Assembly: GCF_002160015.1 (NCBI RefSeq)
Contig: NZ_NFJT01000003.1
Span: 62,001 to 126,000, forward strand
Source: Anaerofilum sp. An201
GTDB lineage: Bacteria > Bacillota > Clostridia > Oscillospirales > Ruminococcaceae
Length of the DNA: 64,000 nucleotides
Direction of reading: 5' to 3'
The stretch's first letter is position 1. Each line of letters starts with the position of its first letter. A program made the position numbers and the translations under genes. Below are positions 18,552-27,868 of this stretch, in pieces. The notes under the pieces are model-generated. The model saw nothing but the letters and a program-made list of their open reading frames with translations, was not told the DNA's origin and made no database searches.

Positions 18552-19944
18552 CCGAAACGATCGCTACCGCGATTTGGATACAAGCCGTGCCCGGCGCGGG
18601 AAAAGCCGCCGCCCGGTGGATGAGGTGGCCGAGATCGACCTGGGCCGCGCCTACCGCGACCTGGGGCTGGACCGCGGCCGCACCGCCGGCGCGGATTCCC
18701 GTTCCGCCCCGCGCACATCTTCCGGCTCCTCGACCCGGAGCACCGGCGGTCCTGCGCAGCAGCGTCCCCGCACGGCCCGTCCTTCGGCGGACGGAACACC
18801 GCCGAACCGCCGTCCGCCGCGCTCCGGCAAAAGCGGGCAGCCCGCGCCTTCGGGGCGGCAGCGCCGTCCCAAGCGGCGCAAAAACAGTACCGCGCGGGTG
18901 CTGGTGATCGCACTGCTGATCGTGCTGCTGATCCCCACCCTCGCGCTGGGAGCCGGCTATCTGTATGTCAGCCATGTCACCTCCGGCCAGAACGCCGGTA
19001 TGGGCGTGATCGACACGATCATCAACACGCCCAAGGAGTATTCCGGCGACGTGGTGAACGTGCTGGTCTGCGGCATCGACTACGAGGAAGGCCGCACCCA
19101 TGCCCTCACCGACATGATTTTGTACGTCAACTTCGACGTCAAGAACAGCAAGGTGAACATGCTCCAGATCCCGCGCGACACCTATGTGGGCGGCGAGTAT
19201 TCCTCCAACGGCAAGATCAACGGCGTTGCGGCCAAGGCGGGCGAAAACGGCAATCTGAATATCTCCGCTCTGGCCGACCGCGTCAATGCCATGTTCCAGC
19301 TCCCCATCGACGGTTATATCACCATCGACATGGACAGCATGAAGGAGCTGGTGAACTATCTGGGCGGTGTGGAGGTCTATGTTCCCCGCGATATGGAATA
19401 CAACGGCAGCAAGCTGGAGCAGGGCTATCGAATGCTGGACGGCGACGCGGCCGAGTTCTTTGTCCGCAACCGCCACGGCGACGGCTATGCCACCGGCGAC
19501 TTTGCCCGCCTGGAGATGCAGCGGTATTTCTACGCCGGCCTGTTCAAGGCTCTGCTGCAGATGACGCCCGGCGACATCGCCAAGATGTTCCCGGTCTATC
19601 TCAAATATGTCAAGACCGACCTGGGCATCACCGATCTGGTGGGCATCGGCCTGTCGGCGCTCAAGGTGTCCACCCAGAATATCATGATGTGCCGTGTGCC
19701 GGAGTACGGCGGAGCCGAGCTTTATCAGGGCGAACACGCGGTCAATGTGGTGGCCCGGCAGGAGACAGCCGACCTGCTCAACACCTATTTCCGCAGCTAC
19801 GGCGCCCCGGTGGACGCCGCGGCCCTGCAATTGGAGGACTACCCCTCTGCCGGCGGCCTGCACGACGCGGCGATCAGCTATATGGACGGCAGCGGAGAGA
19901 AACAGCAGACGGACACCTCGTCCGCCTCCCAGCCTGCCGCCTGA
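18541..19944 (+). CDS. LytR-CpsA-Psr (LCP) family cell-wall polymer ligase
   Basis: LCP enzymes attach wall teichoic acids or other anionic glycopolymers to peptidoglycan outside the membrane. The 467-residue protein has a long, disordered, Arg/Pro/Ser-rich cytoplasmic N-terminus (about 115 residues), one membrane segment near 118-142, then the LCP domain with QIPRDTYV near 215 and FVRNRHGDGYATGDFARLEM near 320, the arginines that bind the lipid pyrophosphate. ATG 18541 has ACGGAGG upstream; an in-frame ATG at 18493 lies inside yqeK and is less likely. The long basic tail is unusual compared with typical LCP proteins. Confidence 0.93.
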   Translation: MKNDRNDRYRDLDTSRARRGKSRRPVDEVAEIDLGRAYRDLGLDRGRTAGADSRSAPRTSSGSSTRSTGGPAQQRPRTARPSADGTPPNRRPPRSGKSGQPAPSGRQRRPKRRKNSTARVLVIALLIVLLIPTLALGAGYLYVSHVTSGQNAGMGVIDTIINTPKEYSGDVVNVLVCGIDYEEGRTHALTDMILYVNFDVKNSKVNMLQIPRDTYVGGEYSSNGKINGVAAKAGENGNLNISALADRVNAMFQLPIDGYITIDMDSMKELVNYLGGVEVYVPRDMEYNGSKLEQGYRMLDGDAAEFFVRNRHGDGYATGDFARLEMQRYFYAGLFKALLQMTPGDIAKMFPVYLKYVKTDLGITDLVGIGLSALKVSTQNIMMCRVPEYGGAELYQGEHAVNVVARQETADLLNTYFRSYGAPVDAAALQLEDYPSAGGLHDAAISYMDGSGEKQQTDTSSASQPAA

Positions 19945-19982
19945 AAAACAACGATACAACAATCAGATAAAGGAGAATGCGA

Positions 19983-20339
19983 ATGGAAAGCTTTGAACTG
20001 GCCGCACGCATCGCGCGTCTGCTGGACAAGAAAAAAGCCCAGGACGTCAAGGTGCTGAAGGTGCGCGACCTCACCATCCTCACCGACTATTTCGTCATTG
20101 CCAGCGGCACCTCCACCACCCAGGTGAAGAGCCTGGCCGAGGAGGTGGAGTTCCAGCTGGAGCAGGAGGGCATCCGCCCGCTGCGCACCGAGGGCTACGA
20201 CAGCAAGAACTGGATCCTGCTGGACTTCGGCGAGGTGATCGTGCATGTGTTCTATCCGCAGGTGCGCGAGTTCTACGACCTCGAACATCTGTGGGCCGAT
20301 GCCGATCCGGTGGAGATCGACCTGGGCGGCGAGGAATAA
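19983..20339 (+). CDS. rsfS: Ribosome silencing factor RsfS
   Basis: Binds L14 and blocks subunit joining when nutrients are low. The 118-residue protein shows LTDYFVIASGTSTTQVKSLA and WILLDFGEVIVHVFYPQVREFYDLEHLW, both diagnostic for the family when read in parts. ATG 19983 is preferred to ATG 19977 because the GGAG ending at 19975 is seven bases away from it. It completes nadD-yqeK-LCP-rsfS. Confidence 0.95.
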   Translation: MESFELAARIARLLDKKKAQDVKVLKVRDLTILTDYFVIASGTSTTQVKSLAEEVEFQLEQEGIRPLRTEGYDSKNWILLDFGEVIVHVFYPQVREFYDLEHLWADADPVEIDLGGEE

Positions 20340-20363
20340 GGCCGCACAAAAAAGGGGGAAACG

Positions 20364-20383
20364 GCCGGCCGCCGGCTGTTTTT
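20364..20383 (+). terminator. Weak terminator-like hairpin between rsfS and leuS
   Basis: A 5-bp GCCGG/CCGGC stem with a 3-base loop is followed by TGTTTTT. The stem is short, so partial readthrough into leuS is likely. Confidence 0.4.
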
Positions 20384-20408
20384 GAGTTACAATTTGGGGT
20401 GATAAAGA

Positions 20409-22814
20409 GTGAAATACGATTTCAAACAGGTAGAACAGAAATGGCAGAAGATCTGGGACGATGAAAAGACCTTCGCCGCCAAGCTGGACAAGTCCAAGCC
20501 CAAGTTCTACGCGCTGGTCGAGTTCCCGTACCCGTCCGGCCAGGGCCTGCACGTGGGCCATCCGCGCAGCTACACCGCGCTGGACATCGTGGCGCGCAAA
20601 AAGCGCCAGTGCGGCTGCAACGTGCTGTACCCGATGGGCTGGGACGCCTTCGGCCTGCCCACCGAAAACTTCGCGATGAAGAACCACATCCATCCGGAGG
20701 TCGTCACCAAAAACAACGTGGCGCGGTTCAAAAGCCAGCTGAAGAGCCTGGGCCTGTCCTTTGACTGGGACCGCGAGATCAACACCACAGACCCGTCCTA
20801 CTACAAGTGGACCCAGTGGATCTTCCTGCAGCTGTTCAAGCACGGTCTGGCCTACAAAAAGGAAATGAACGTGAACTGGTGCACCAGCTGTAAGGTGGTG
20901 CTGGCCAACGAGGAGGTCGTGAACGGCGTCTGCGAGCGCTGCGGCGGCGAAGTGGTGCACAAGGTGAAGAGCCAGTGGATGCTGAAGATCACCGAGTATG
21001 CCGACCGTCTGATCGACGACCTGAAGGAGGTCGACTTCATCGAGCGCGTGGCCACCCAGCAGATCAACTGGATCGGCCGCAGCCACGGCGCCGAGGTGAA
21101 CTTCGGTTCCACCGCCGGCGACGACATCACCGTCTACACCACCCGCCCCGACACCATGTTCGGCGCCACCTACATGGTGCTGGCGCCCGAGCACAAGCTG
21201 GTGGAGAAATGGGCCGATAAAATCGAGAACATGGACGAGGTGCGCGCCTACCAGGCCGCGGCCGCCCGCAAGAGCGACCTTGAGCGCACCGAACTGAACA
21301 AGGACAAGACCGGCGTGCGCCTGAAAGGTGTGCGCGGCATCAACCCGGCCAACGGCCGCGAGATCCCCATCTTCCTGTCCGACTACGTGCTGGCCACCTA
21401 CGGCACCGGCGCCATCATGGCGGTGCCCGCCCACGACACCCGCGACTACGAGTTTGCCAAGGCGTTCGATCTGGACATTGTCGAGGTGGTGTCCGGCGGC
21501 GACGTGCAGAACGGCCCCTTCACCGACTGTGCCACCGGCGTTCTGGTGAACAGCGGCTTCCTCAACGGCATGAAGGTGGAGGACGCCAAAAAGGCCATGA
21601 TCGAGTGGCTGGAAAAAGAGGGCAAGGGCCACGCAAAGGTGAACTTCAAGCTGCGCGACTGGGTGTTCAGCCGTCAGCGCTACTGGGGCGAGCCGATCCC
21701 GATGGTGCACTGTGAGAAGTGCGGCTGGGTGCCGCTGCCCGAAAACGAGCTGCCGCTGCGGCTGCCCGAGATCAGCGATTTCGAGCCGGGCGAGGGCGGC
21801 GAGAGCCCGCTGGCCCGTCACACCGAGTGGGTGAACACCACCTGTCCGTGCTGCGGCGGCGCCGCCAAGCGCGAGACCGATACCATGCCCCAGTGGGCCG
21901 GTTCCAGCTGGTATTTCCTGCGCTATATGGACCCCCACTGCGACACCGCTCCGGTCAGCAAGGAGGCTGTGGAGTACTGGGGCCCGGTGGACTGGTACAA
22001 CGGCGGCATGGAGCACACCACCCTGCATCTGCTGTACAGCCGTTTCTGGCATAAATTCCTGTACGATATCGGCATGGTCCCCACCAAGGAGCCGTACAAA
22101 AAGCGCACCAGCCACGGTATGATCCTGGGCGAGAACGGCGAGAAGATGAGCAAGAGCCGCGGCAACGTGGTGAATCCCGACGACGTGATCGCCGAGTACG
22201 GCGCCGATACCCTGCGCCTGTACGAGATGTTCATCGGCGATTTCGAGAAGGCCGCGCCCTGGAACACCAGCTCCATCAAGGGCTGCAAACGCTTCCTGGA
22301 CCGCCTGTGGAACCTGTCCGAGAAGGTCCTGCCCGGCGAGGGCATCCGCGCCGAGCTGGAGGGCATCGTCAACCGCACCATCAAGAAGGTGGGCGAGGAC
22401 ATTGAAAACCTCAAGCACAACACAGCCATCGCCGCGATGATGAGCCTGCTGAACGAGCTGGAAGCCGCCGGCGGCGCCACCCGCGCCGAGCTGGAGGTGC
22501 TGGTGCAGCTGACCAACCCGTTCGCCCCGCACATCACCGAGGAAGTGTGGGAGCGCATGGGCCACAGCGACCAGCTGGCCTACCACCCCTGGCCCAGCTA
22601 CGACGAGACCAAGTGCGTGGAGAGCACGGTGGAGATCGCCGTGCAGGTGAACGGCAAGCTCCGTGCCCGCCTGACGGTGGCCGCGGACATTGCCAAGGAA
22701 GACGCCATCGCCGCCGCCAAAGCGGAGCCCTCTGTGGCTGCCGCGCTGGAAGGCAAGACGGTGGTAAAGGAGATTTTTGTGCCGGGTAAACTTGTGAACC
22801 TGGCTGCAAAATAA
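20409..22814 (+). CDS. leuS: Leucyl-tRNA synthetase
   Basis: Class I aminoacyl-tRNA synthetase charging tRNA-Leu. The 801-residue protein has the HIGH-equivalent [15 protein letters not shown] near residue 48, a zinc-type knuckle with CTSCK and CERCG near 160-180, a CP1 editing domain with [19 protein letters not shown], a second CxxC pair near 440, and the KMSKS loop [14 protein letters not shown] near 577. GTG start; only 69 bases separate it from rsfS, too little for a T-box. Confidence 0.98.
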   Translation: MKYDFKQVEQKWQKIWDDEKTFAAKLDKSKPKFYALVEFPYPSGQGLHVGHPRSYTALDIVARKKRQCGCNVLYPMGWDAFGLPTENFAMKNHIHPEVVTKNNVARFKSQLKSLGLSFDWDREINTTDPSYYKWTQWIFLQLFKHGLAYKKEMNVNWCTSCKVVLANEEVVNGVCERCGGEVVHKVKSQWMLKITEYADRLIDDLKEVDFIERVATQQINWIGRSHGAEVNFGSTAGDDITVYTTRPDTMFGATYMVLAPEHKLVEKWADKIENMDEVRAYQAAAARKSDLERTELNKDKTGVRLKGVRGINPANGREIPIFLSDYVLATYGTGAIMAVPAHDTRDYEFAKAFDLDIVEVVSGGDVQNGPFTDCATGVLVNSGFLNGMKVEDAKKAMIEWLEKEGKGHAKVNFKLRDWVFSRQRYWGEPIPMVHCEKCGWVPLPENELPLRLPEISDFEPGEGGESPLARHTEWVNTTCPCCGGAAKRETDTMPQWAGSSWYFLRYMDPHCDTAPVSKEAVEYWGPVDWYNGGMEHTTLHLLYSRFWHKFLYDIGMVPTKEPYKKRTSHGMILGENGEKMSKSRGNVVNPDDVIAEYGADTLRLYEMFIGDFEKAAPWNTSSIKGCKRFLDRLWNLSEKVLPGEGIRAELEGIVNRTIKKVGEDIENLKHNTAIAAMMSLLNELEAAGGATRAELEVLVQLTNPFAPHITEEVWERMGHSDQLAYHPWPSYDETKCVESTVEIAVQVNGKLRARLTVAADIAKEDAIAAAKAEPSVAAALEGKTVVKEIFVPGKLVNLAAK

Positions 22815-22884
22815 CCGGAAGCATCCCCGCCTCCGGTGGGGAGACGGGCGCCCGGGAAAATATTTTCAAAACCCCAAAAACCCG

Positions 22885-22914
22885 TTGACAGAACGCGAGG
22901 GTTTATTGTATAAT
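22885..22914 (+). promoter_or_regulatory. Sigma-A promoter of rpsU
   Basis: TTGACA (22885-22890) and TATAAT (22909-22914) are both perfect, 18 bases apart. The predicted start of transcription is near 22921, about 90 bases before the rpsU ATG. Confidence 0.9.
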
Positions 22915-22920
22915 AGATTC

Positions 22921-23003
22921 TGTTGATTATCAACGAGGGCTCTGGTTCAGAGCATTGTGGTTCTGAAATGAGGGGGCCTGCTCCTACCTCATGTAAGGGA
23001 GGG
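22921..23003 (+). promoter_or_regulatory. Structured rpsU leader with start-site dyad
   Basis: The untranslated leader opens with a GTTGAT-T-ATCAAC dyad (22922-22934) at the predicted +1, then has a GCTCTG/CAGAGC hairpin with a 3-base loop (22939-22953) and an ATGAGG/CCTCAT hairpin (22968-22992) that ends three bases before the AAGGGAGG ribosome site. The third stem is well placed to affect access to the ribosome site. No named leader family is recognised. Confidence 0.6.
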
Positions 23004-23009
23004 AACAAG

Positions 23010-23186
23010 ATGTCGGAAATTCGTGTCAAAGAGAACGAGTCGCTGGAAAGCGCTCTGCGTCGCTTTAAGCGCTCCTGCGCCCGCAGCGGTGTACTGGCCG
23101 AAGTGCGGAAACGCGAGGCTTACGAAAAGCCTTCCGTTCGGCGCAAGAAGAAGTCCGAAGCTGCCCGCAAGCGCAAGTTTAAGTAA
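23010..23186 (+). CDS. rpsU: 30S ribosomal protein bS21
   Basis: A 58-residue basic protein, [20 protein letters not shown] at the start and a [13 protein letters not shown]-like tail, typical of S21, which aids 30S recognition of mRNA. ATG 23010 follows AAGGGAGG; upstream in-frame codons belong to the leader. It is transcribed alone from its own promoter and closed by a terminator. Confidence 0.97.
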   Translation: MSEIRVKENESLESALRRFKRSCARSGVLAEVRKREAYEKPSVRRKKKSEAARKRKFK

Positions 23187-23212
23187 TTGCGGCGGCACGG
23201 AATAAGTGCGTA

Positions 23213-23250
23213 AAAGGCGGGCCCTGTCCAAAGCGGGGTCCGCCTTTGAT
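23213..23250 (+). terminator. Terminator after rpsU
   Basis: AAAGGCGG (23213-23220) pairs with CCGCCTTT (23240-23247), extended by a GC-rich inner stem, followed by GATTTT. It lies just upstream of yqeG, so yqeG may rely partly on readthrough. Confidence 0.65.
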
Positions 23251-23274
23251 TTTCCCGAAAGGAGAAAAGATCTC

Positions 23275-23775
23275 ATGCTCACGCCCCAGTATCTGTTTGC
23301 AGACATCACCCGCATCACGCCGCAGTTTTTGCGCCAAAAGGGCATCACAGCGCTGCTGCTGGATGTGGACAATACGCTCACGGCCCACGGCAGCCAGCAG
23401 CTGCCGCGCGCGGTGGAAGGCTGGCTGGAAACCATGAAGCAGAATGGGATCCGTCTGCTGATCGTGAGCAATAATACAGAACAGAGGGTGGCCCCCTTTG
23501 CGGATCGGATCGGCGTTGGGCACATCTCGATGGGCTGCAAGCCGCTGCCGCTTGGCCTGGCCCGCGCCCGCCGCCGGCTGGGCGTGCAGCGCCGGCAGCT
23601 GGCGCTGGTGGGCGACCAGCTCTTCACCGACCGCCTGGCCGGCTGGAACTACGGCATCCCCGTGCTGGTGGTGCAGCCGCTGGCTCCCGACACGCATCGC
23701 GGCATCCGGTTCAGACGGCATCTGGAGCAGCCGTTTATCCGCCGCTATTTCAAAAAGGGAGGGCAGCTGTTGTGA
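23275..23775 (+). CDS. yqeG: YqeG-family HAD-superfamily phosphatase
   Basis: A 166-residue HAD-IIIA phosphatase with the nucleophile motif LLLDVDNTLT, the second motif IVSNN and the metal motif VGDQLFTDRLAG. Homologues (plant PGP phosphatase, bacterial YqeG) dephosphorylate small phosphates such as phosphatidylglycerophosphate; the substrate here is inference. ATG 23275 follows AAAGGAG; a longer in-frame reading would run through the rpsU terminator. It overlaps the next gene (GTGA). Confidence 0.88.
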   Translation: MLTPQYLFADITRITPQFLRQKGITALLLDVDNTLTAHGSQQLPRAVEGWLETMKQNGIRLLIVSNNTEQRVAPFADRIGVGHISMGCKPLPLGLARARRRLGVQRRQLALVGDQLFTDRLAGWNYGIPVLVVQPLAPDTHRGIRFRRHLEQPFIRRYFKKGGQLL

Positions 23776-24650
23776 GAGCACGGTTTGGCACTGCCGGGGA
23801 GAGCGACAGCTTCCGCGCACGGGGCTATCGCACCGGCGCGCAGATCCCGCAGTATCTGCGGGAGTTTGAGCTGGACGCCTTCGAGTACCAGTGCGGCCGC
23901 GGCGTGCGCCTGTCCGAGTCCACCGCCGCCGCCATCCGCGCAGCGGCCGCGGCGCAGGGCATCGTCTATTCGCTGCACGCGCCGTACTATATCTCGATGA
24001 GCAGCCTGGAAGAGGACAAGCGCCTCAAATCGGTGGACTATATCCTGCAAAGCGCCCGCGCGGTGGATATGCTGGGCGGAAAACGTGTGGTCATCCACAC
24101 CGGCAGCTGCGGCAAGCAGAGCCGGGAAGCCGCGCTGGAAAAGGCGCTGGACACCATGCGCCTGGCGCGCGCCGCCGTGGACGAGGCAGGGCTGTCCCAT
24201 ATCATCCTCTGCCCGGAAACGATGGGCAAGGTGGGGCAGCTGGGCACGCTGGAGGAGGTGCTGGCGCTGTGCCGTCTGGACGAGCGCATCCTGCCCTGCA
24301 TCGACTTCGGCCACCTCAACGCCCGCACGCAGGGCGGCCTGGCCGCAAAGCAGCAGATGGCCGCTCTTCTCGACCGCATGGCCGATGTGCTGCAGGACGG
24401 GCGCGCCAGCGCCTTCCACGCGCACTTCAGCATGATCGAGTATACAGCCGGCGGGGAAAAACGCCATCTCACCTTCGACACCGGGCGCAGTTTCGGCCCG
24501 GATTTCGAGCCGCTGATGGAGCTTTTGTACCAGCGCGGACTGTGCCCCACCATCATCTGCGAGTCGGCCGGCACCCAGGCCGAGGACGCAGCGGCCATGA
24601 AACGATACTATTGCGGCCAATTCGACGCGGGAGAAGGCAAAAAGGCTTGA
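23772..24650 (+). CDS. Endonuclease IV-like TIM-barrel protein
   Basis: A 292-residue protein of the AP endonuclease 2 (Nfo) fold. It starts GTG-Arg-Ala-Arg-Phe-Gly and carries the barrel metal ligands in order: H in YSLHAPYY, H in VVIHTGS, E in ILCPETMG, D and H in CIDFGHLNAR, H in FHAHFS and a final E in ICESAG. All nine typical zinc ligands cannot be verified by eye, but the pattern matches. The likely role is incision at abasic sites. It overlaps yqeG, and its stop lies within the efp promoter. Confidence 0.82.
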   Translation: MRARFGTAGESDSFRARGYRTGAQIPQYLREFELDAFEYQCGRGVRLSESTAAAIRAAAAAQGIVYSLHAPYYISMSSLEEDKRLKSVDYILQSARAVDMLGGKRVVIHTGSCGKQSREAALEKALDTMRLARAAVDEAGLSHIILCPETMGKVGQLGTLEEVLALCRLDERILPCIDFGHLNARTQGGLAAKQQMAALLDRMADVLQDGRASAFHAHFSMIEYTAGGEKRHLTFDTGRSFGPDFEPLMELLYQRGLCPTIICESAGTQAEDAAAMKRYYCGQFDAGEGKKA

Positions 24651-24675
24651 AAAAATTCCCGCAATCGGGTAAAAT
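24647..24675 (+). promoter_or_regulatory. Promoter of efp
   Basis: TTGAAA (24647-24652) and TAAAAT (24670-24675) with a 17-base spacer. The -35 box overlaps the TGA stop of the endonuclease gene. Confidence 0.7.
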
Positions 24676-24761
24676 ATGAATAGTTGTGGTTACACACGCA
24701 GGAAAGGCGCGGCCGGCTGTGCCGCGGCGTTTCCAAGATTAGACAATGGAGGATCTCGTAT

Positions 24762-25319
24762 ATGATTACAGCAGGCGATTTTCGCAACGGCGTAACCTTT
24801 GAAGAAGACGGCAAGGTGCTTCAGGTAGTGGAGTTCCAGCATGTAAAGCCCGGTAAAGGCGCTGCCTTTGTGCGCACCAAGACCAAGAACGTCATCACCG
24901 GCGCGGTGACCGAAACCAGCTACAACCCCAGCGCCAAGTTCCCCACTGCGTTCATCGAGCGCCGCGAAATGCAGTACAGCTACAACGACGGCGATCTGTA
25001 CTACTTCATGGACACCGAGACCTACGAGCAGGTGCCCATCAACGAAAAGGACCTGGGCGATGCCTTCAAGTTTGTCAAGGAGAACGAGCTGGTGAAGGTC
25101 CTGTCCTACAAGGGCAATGTGTTCGGCATCGAGGCCCCGAACTTCGTGGTTCTGGAGGTCACCGAGACCGAGCCCGGCGTGAAGGGCAACACCGCCACCA
25201 ACACCCTGAAGCCCGCCAAGCTGGAGACCGGCGCCGAGATCCGTGTGCCCCTGTTCATCAACGAGGGCGACAAGATCCGCATCGACACCCGCACCGGCGA
25301 GTATATGGAGCGTGCCTGA
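24762..25319 (+). CDS. efp: Translation elongation factor P
   Basis: EF-P relieves ribosome stalling at polyproline. The 185-residue protein starts [20 protein letters not shown] and has the beta-lysyl/aminopentanol acceptor loop [10 protein letters not shown] with K32 at the tip. Family length. ATG 24762 follows TGGAGGA at about 24748. No yeaM/epmA-type modification genes are next to it. Confidence 0.97.
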   Translation: MITAGDFRNGVTFEEDGKVLQVVEFQHVKPGKGAAFVRTKTKNVITGAVTETSYNPSAKFPTAFIERREMQYSYNDGDLYYFMDTETYEQVPINEKDLGDAFKFVKENELVKVLSYKGNVFGIEAPNFVVLEVTETEPGVKGNTATNTLKPAKLETGAEIRVPLFINEGDKIRIDTRTGEYMERA

Positions 25320-25367
25320 GTTCTACACGATACTGTGTGATCTTTTTATACAAAGGAGGGTACCACT

Positions 25368-25823
25368 ATGAACCTGACTGAGAAAGCCGCATACCTGAAG
25401 GGCCTGGCCGAGGGCCTGGACATCAGCGACTCCACCAAGGAGGGCAAGCTGCTGAAGGCCATCGTGGAGATGCTGGACGAGCTGACTTCCACCGTCTCCA
25501 CCCTGGACGACGATGTGGACCAGATCTATGAGGAGCTGGACGCCATCGACGAAGACATGGACGATCTGGAAGAGTATGTGTTCGGCGACGAGGACGAGGA
25601 CTTCGACGACGAAGAAGACGAGGATGAGGACGAAGAGGACGAGGACGAGCTCTACTACGAGATCACCTGCCCCAAGTGCGGCGAGACCGTATGCGTGGAC
25701 GAGGACACTCTGGTGAGCGAGGACCTGGCTTGCCCCAACTGCGGCACCGAGTTCGAGGTCGAGTTCGATGAGGACTGCGACTGCGGCGAAGAGTGTGACG
25801 GCTGCTGCGACAAGGACGAGTGA
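25368..25823 (+). CDS. CD1247-type acidic protein with C-terminal zinc ribbon
   Basis: A 151-residue, strongly acidic protein. The first 35 residues (AAYLKGLAEGLDISDSTKEG) match the CD1247 N-terminal family of Clostridia; the middle is a run of Asp/Glu, predicted coiled coil or disordered. The C-terminus has a two-CxxC zinc ribbon, CPKCG and CPNCG, then four further cysteines in a DCDCGEECDGCC tail. The function is unknown; an adaptor or metal-binding role is possible. It follows efp by 48 bases with no visible terminator, so co-transcription is likely. Confidence 0.82.
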   Translation: MNLTEKAAYLKGLAEGLDISDSTKEGKLLKAIVEMLDELTSTVSTLDDDVDQIYEELDAIDEDMDDLEEYVFGDEDEDFDDEEDEDEDEEDEDELYYEITCPKCGETVCVDEDTLVSEDLACPNCGTEFEVEFDEDCDCGEECDGCCDKDE

Positions 25824-25842
25824 TCCTGCGCCGTGATCCCAA

Positions 25843-25874
25843 CCGCCGCCCTGTGTGGGGCGGCGGATTTTTTT
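25843..25874 (+). terminator. Terminator after the CD1247-type gene
   Basis: CCGCCGCCC pairs with GGGGCGGCGG around a TGTGT loop, followed by ATTTTTTT. A strong intrinsic terminator that isolates the next regulator gene. Confidence 0.92.
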
Positions 25875-25889
25875 GGAAATCGCAGGAAC

Positions 25890-25931
25890 GTAACATATGT
25901 TACAGACAAGTGCCGCAAAATCTGGTACAAT
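25890..25931 (+). promoter_or_regulatory. Crp/Fnr-type operator and class II promoter
   Basis: A perfect 14-bp palindrome, GTAACATATGTTAC (25890-25903), is followed by a -35-like CAGACA (25903-25908) and a -10 TACAAT (25926-25931). If transcription starts seven bases after the -10 (25938), the palindrome is centred at -41.5, the class II activator position of Crp/Fnr proteins. The downstream gene encodes such a protein, so autoregulation is the simple reading. Confidence 0.72.
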
Positions 25932-25959
25932 AGCATCTGGAAAGGGGGCGGACGAGCGA

Positions 25960-26628
25960 ATGAAGGAAGTGGTTCGCCTTTTGTCTGCCGGTCCGCTCTT
26001 TGCGGGGATCTCTCAGGCGGAGATCGGCCAGCTGCTGTGCTGTGCCGGCGCACAGATGCGGAAACTTCCGGCCGGTGCACCGCTGCTGGCGGAAGGGGAG
26101 GAAAGCCCCTGGGTCTATCTGCTGATGCAGGGGAATGCCGCGGTGGAAAACTGCTTTGCCGGCGGAGGCTGCAGCCGCCTGTACACCGCCGGTCCGGGCG
26201 AGCTGCTGGGCCAGCCCGGCGGGGGACCAAGCCCGGTCTCGGTGCACGCACAGACCGCCTGCCAGGTGCTGGTGCTGCCGGCCGATTTCTTTCACCGCAT
26301 CTGCGGCCGCGCCTGTGATTTCCACCGCCGTCTGGCCGCCAATCTGCTGGCGGTGCAGTCCCGGCAGATCTGGCGTCTGTCCAAAAAGCTGCGGCTGCTG
26401 GCAGCCGGCCGCCTGGACCAGCGTCTGGCGATGCTGCTGCTGGACCGCATGAGCGCGGACGGTACCGCCAGTCTGGAGAGCAGGGAACAGCTGGCAGCCT
26501 ATCTGGGCGCCGCGCGGCCCTCTCTGTCCCGCACGCTGATGCAGATGCAGCGGGACGGCCTGATCGCTGTGGAAGGCCGCGCTATCCGGGTGCTGGATCG
26601 GCCTGCTCTGGAACAATTGTGCTTATAA
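25960..26628 (+). CDS. Crp/Fnr-family transcriptional regulator
   Basis: A 222-residue regulator: N-terminal cyclic-nucleotide-type beta-roll (residues about 10-120, with GEESPWVYLLMQGNAAVE and GELLGQPGG), a long dimer helix, and a winged helix-turn-helix with the recognition segment GAARPSLSRTLMQMQRDGLI near 185. It has several cysteines (27, 28, 65, 71 and three more around 100-120) that could hold a metal centre, but the classical Fnr spacing is not evident. Start ATG 25960 follows AAAGGGGG; earlier in-frame codons overlap the promoter. Next to fprA, so an oxygen/NO response is likely. Confidence 0.88.
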   Translation: MKEVVRLLSAGPLFAGISQAEIGQLLCCAGAQMRKLPAGAPLLAEGEESPWVYLLMQGNAAVENCFAGGGCSRLYTAGPGELLGQPGGGPSPVSVHAQTACQVLVLPADFFHRICGRACDFHRRLAANLLAVQSRQIWRLSKKLRLLAAGRLDQRLAMLLLDRMSADGTASLESREQLAAYLGAARPSLSRTLMQMQRDGLIAVEGRAIRVLDRPALEQLCL

Positions 26629-26650
26629 TTTCTCGAGGGAGTGTGCAATC

Positions 26651-27853
26651 ATGCAAAATACAAGAAAAATCAGCCAGGATCTGTATTGGGTAGGCGGCAG
26701 CGACCGCCGCATCGCGCTGTTTGAGAACGCCTATCCCGTTCCCCGCGGCGTCAGCTACAACTCGTATCTGCTGCTGGACGAGAAGACAGTCCTGTTCGAT
26801 ACCACCGACCACGCGGTCAGCCGCCAGCTGTTCGAGAACGTGGCAGCGGTTCTGAACGGCCGTGCGCTGGACTATCTGGTGATCCACCACATGGAGCCGG
26901 ACCATTGCTCTGCCATCGAGGACCTGCTGCTGCGCTATCCCACCCTGCAGCTGGTCTGCACCGCCAAGGCGGCTGCGATGATCGGCCAGTTCTTCGAGCT
27001 GGGCGATCTGTCTGCCCGCACGGTTGTGGTGAACGAGGGCGACACCCTCAGCACCGGCCACCATGCGCTGACCTTCGTCACCGCTCCGATGGTGCACTGG
27101 CCGGAAGTCATGCTCACCTACGACACCACCGACAAGATCCTCTTCTCGGCGGACGCCTTCGGTTCCTTCGGTGCCATGAACGGCAACCTGTTCGCCGACG
27201 AGGTGGACTATGCCGCCGAGTGGCTGGAGGATTCCCGCCGCTACTACACCAACATCGTGGGCAAGTACGGCGTCCAGGTGCAGGCCGCGCTGAAAAAGGC
27301 CGCCGGTCTGGAGATCAAGATGATCTGCCCGCTGCACGGCCTGCTCTGGCGCGAGAACATCGGCTGGCTGCTGGAGAAGTACAACGCCTGGAGCACCTAC
27401 ACGCCCGAGGAGAAGGGCGTTGTGATCGCCTACGGCTCGATCTACGGCAACACCGAGAATGCCGCCAACATCCTGGCCGGTATGCTGGCCGAGCGCGGTG
27501 TGCGCAACATCCATATGTACGATGTGTCCGCCACCCATCCGTCCTATATCCTGTCGGACGCCTTCCGGTTCAGCCATGTGGTGTTCGCTTCGATCACCTA
27601 CAACAGCGGTATCTTCACCAATATGGAGAATCTGCTGCACGACATCGCGGCGCATAACCTGCAGAACCGCACCATCGCCTTCCTGCAGAACGGAAGCTGG
27701 GCCGCCACCAGCGCCAAGCAGATGGCCGCTGTTCTGGAGAAGCTGAAAAACATGACCGTGCTGGAGCCGCTGCCCACCCTGAAATCCTCTGTGAAGCCCG
27801 CCCAGGTGGAGGAGATCGCCGCCCTGGCCGACGCCATCGTTGCTTCGATGTAA
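26651..27853 (+). CDS. fprA: Flavodiiron protein FprA (A-type flavoprotein)
   Basis: Reduces O2 to water or NO to N2O, protecting strict anaerobes. The 400-residue protein has a beta-lactamase-like di-iron domain with HHMEPDHC near residue 78, the further ligands in APMVHWPE, SADAFGSFG and CPLHGLLW, and a C-terminal flavodoxin domain with FMN loop YGSIYGNTENAA near 261. No fused rubredoxin. It is 22 bases after the Crp/Fnr gene in one transcript, so it is the probable effector of that regulator. Confidence 0.95.
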   Translation: MQNTRKISQDLYWVGGSDRRIALFENAYPVPRGVSYNSYLLLDEKTVLFDTTDHAVSRQLFENVAAVLNGRALDYLVIHHMEPDHCSAIEDLLLRYPTLQLVCTAKAAAMIGQFFELGDLSARTVVVNEGDTLSTGHHALTFVTAPMVHWPEVMLTYDTTDKILFSADAFGSFGAMNGNLFADEVDYAAEWLEDSRRYYTNIVGKYGVQVQAALKKAAGLEIKMICPLHGLLWRENIGWLLEKYNAWSTYTPEEKGVVIAYGSIYGNTENAANILAGMLAERGVRNIHMYDVSATHPSYILSDAFRFSHVVFASITYNSGIFTNMENLLHDIAAHNLQNRTIAFLQNGSWAATSAKQMAAVLEKLKNMTVLEPLPTLKSSVKPAQVEEIAALADAIVASM

Positions 27854-27868
27854 GGCGGATATGGCTAT

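Noticed and set aside
20340-20408. T-box leader for leuS
   Set aside because: The gap is only 69 bases, far too short, and no specifier or T-box sequence is visible.
22815-22870. Intrinsic terminator of leuS
   Set aside because: Only a CCCC/GGGG-type stem with no T run is seen; not convincing.
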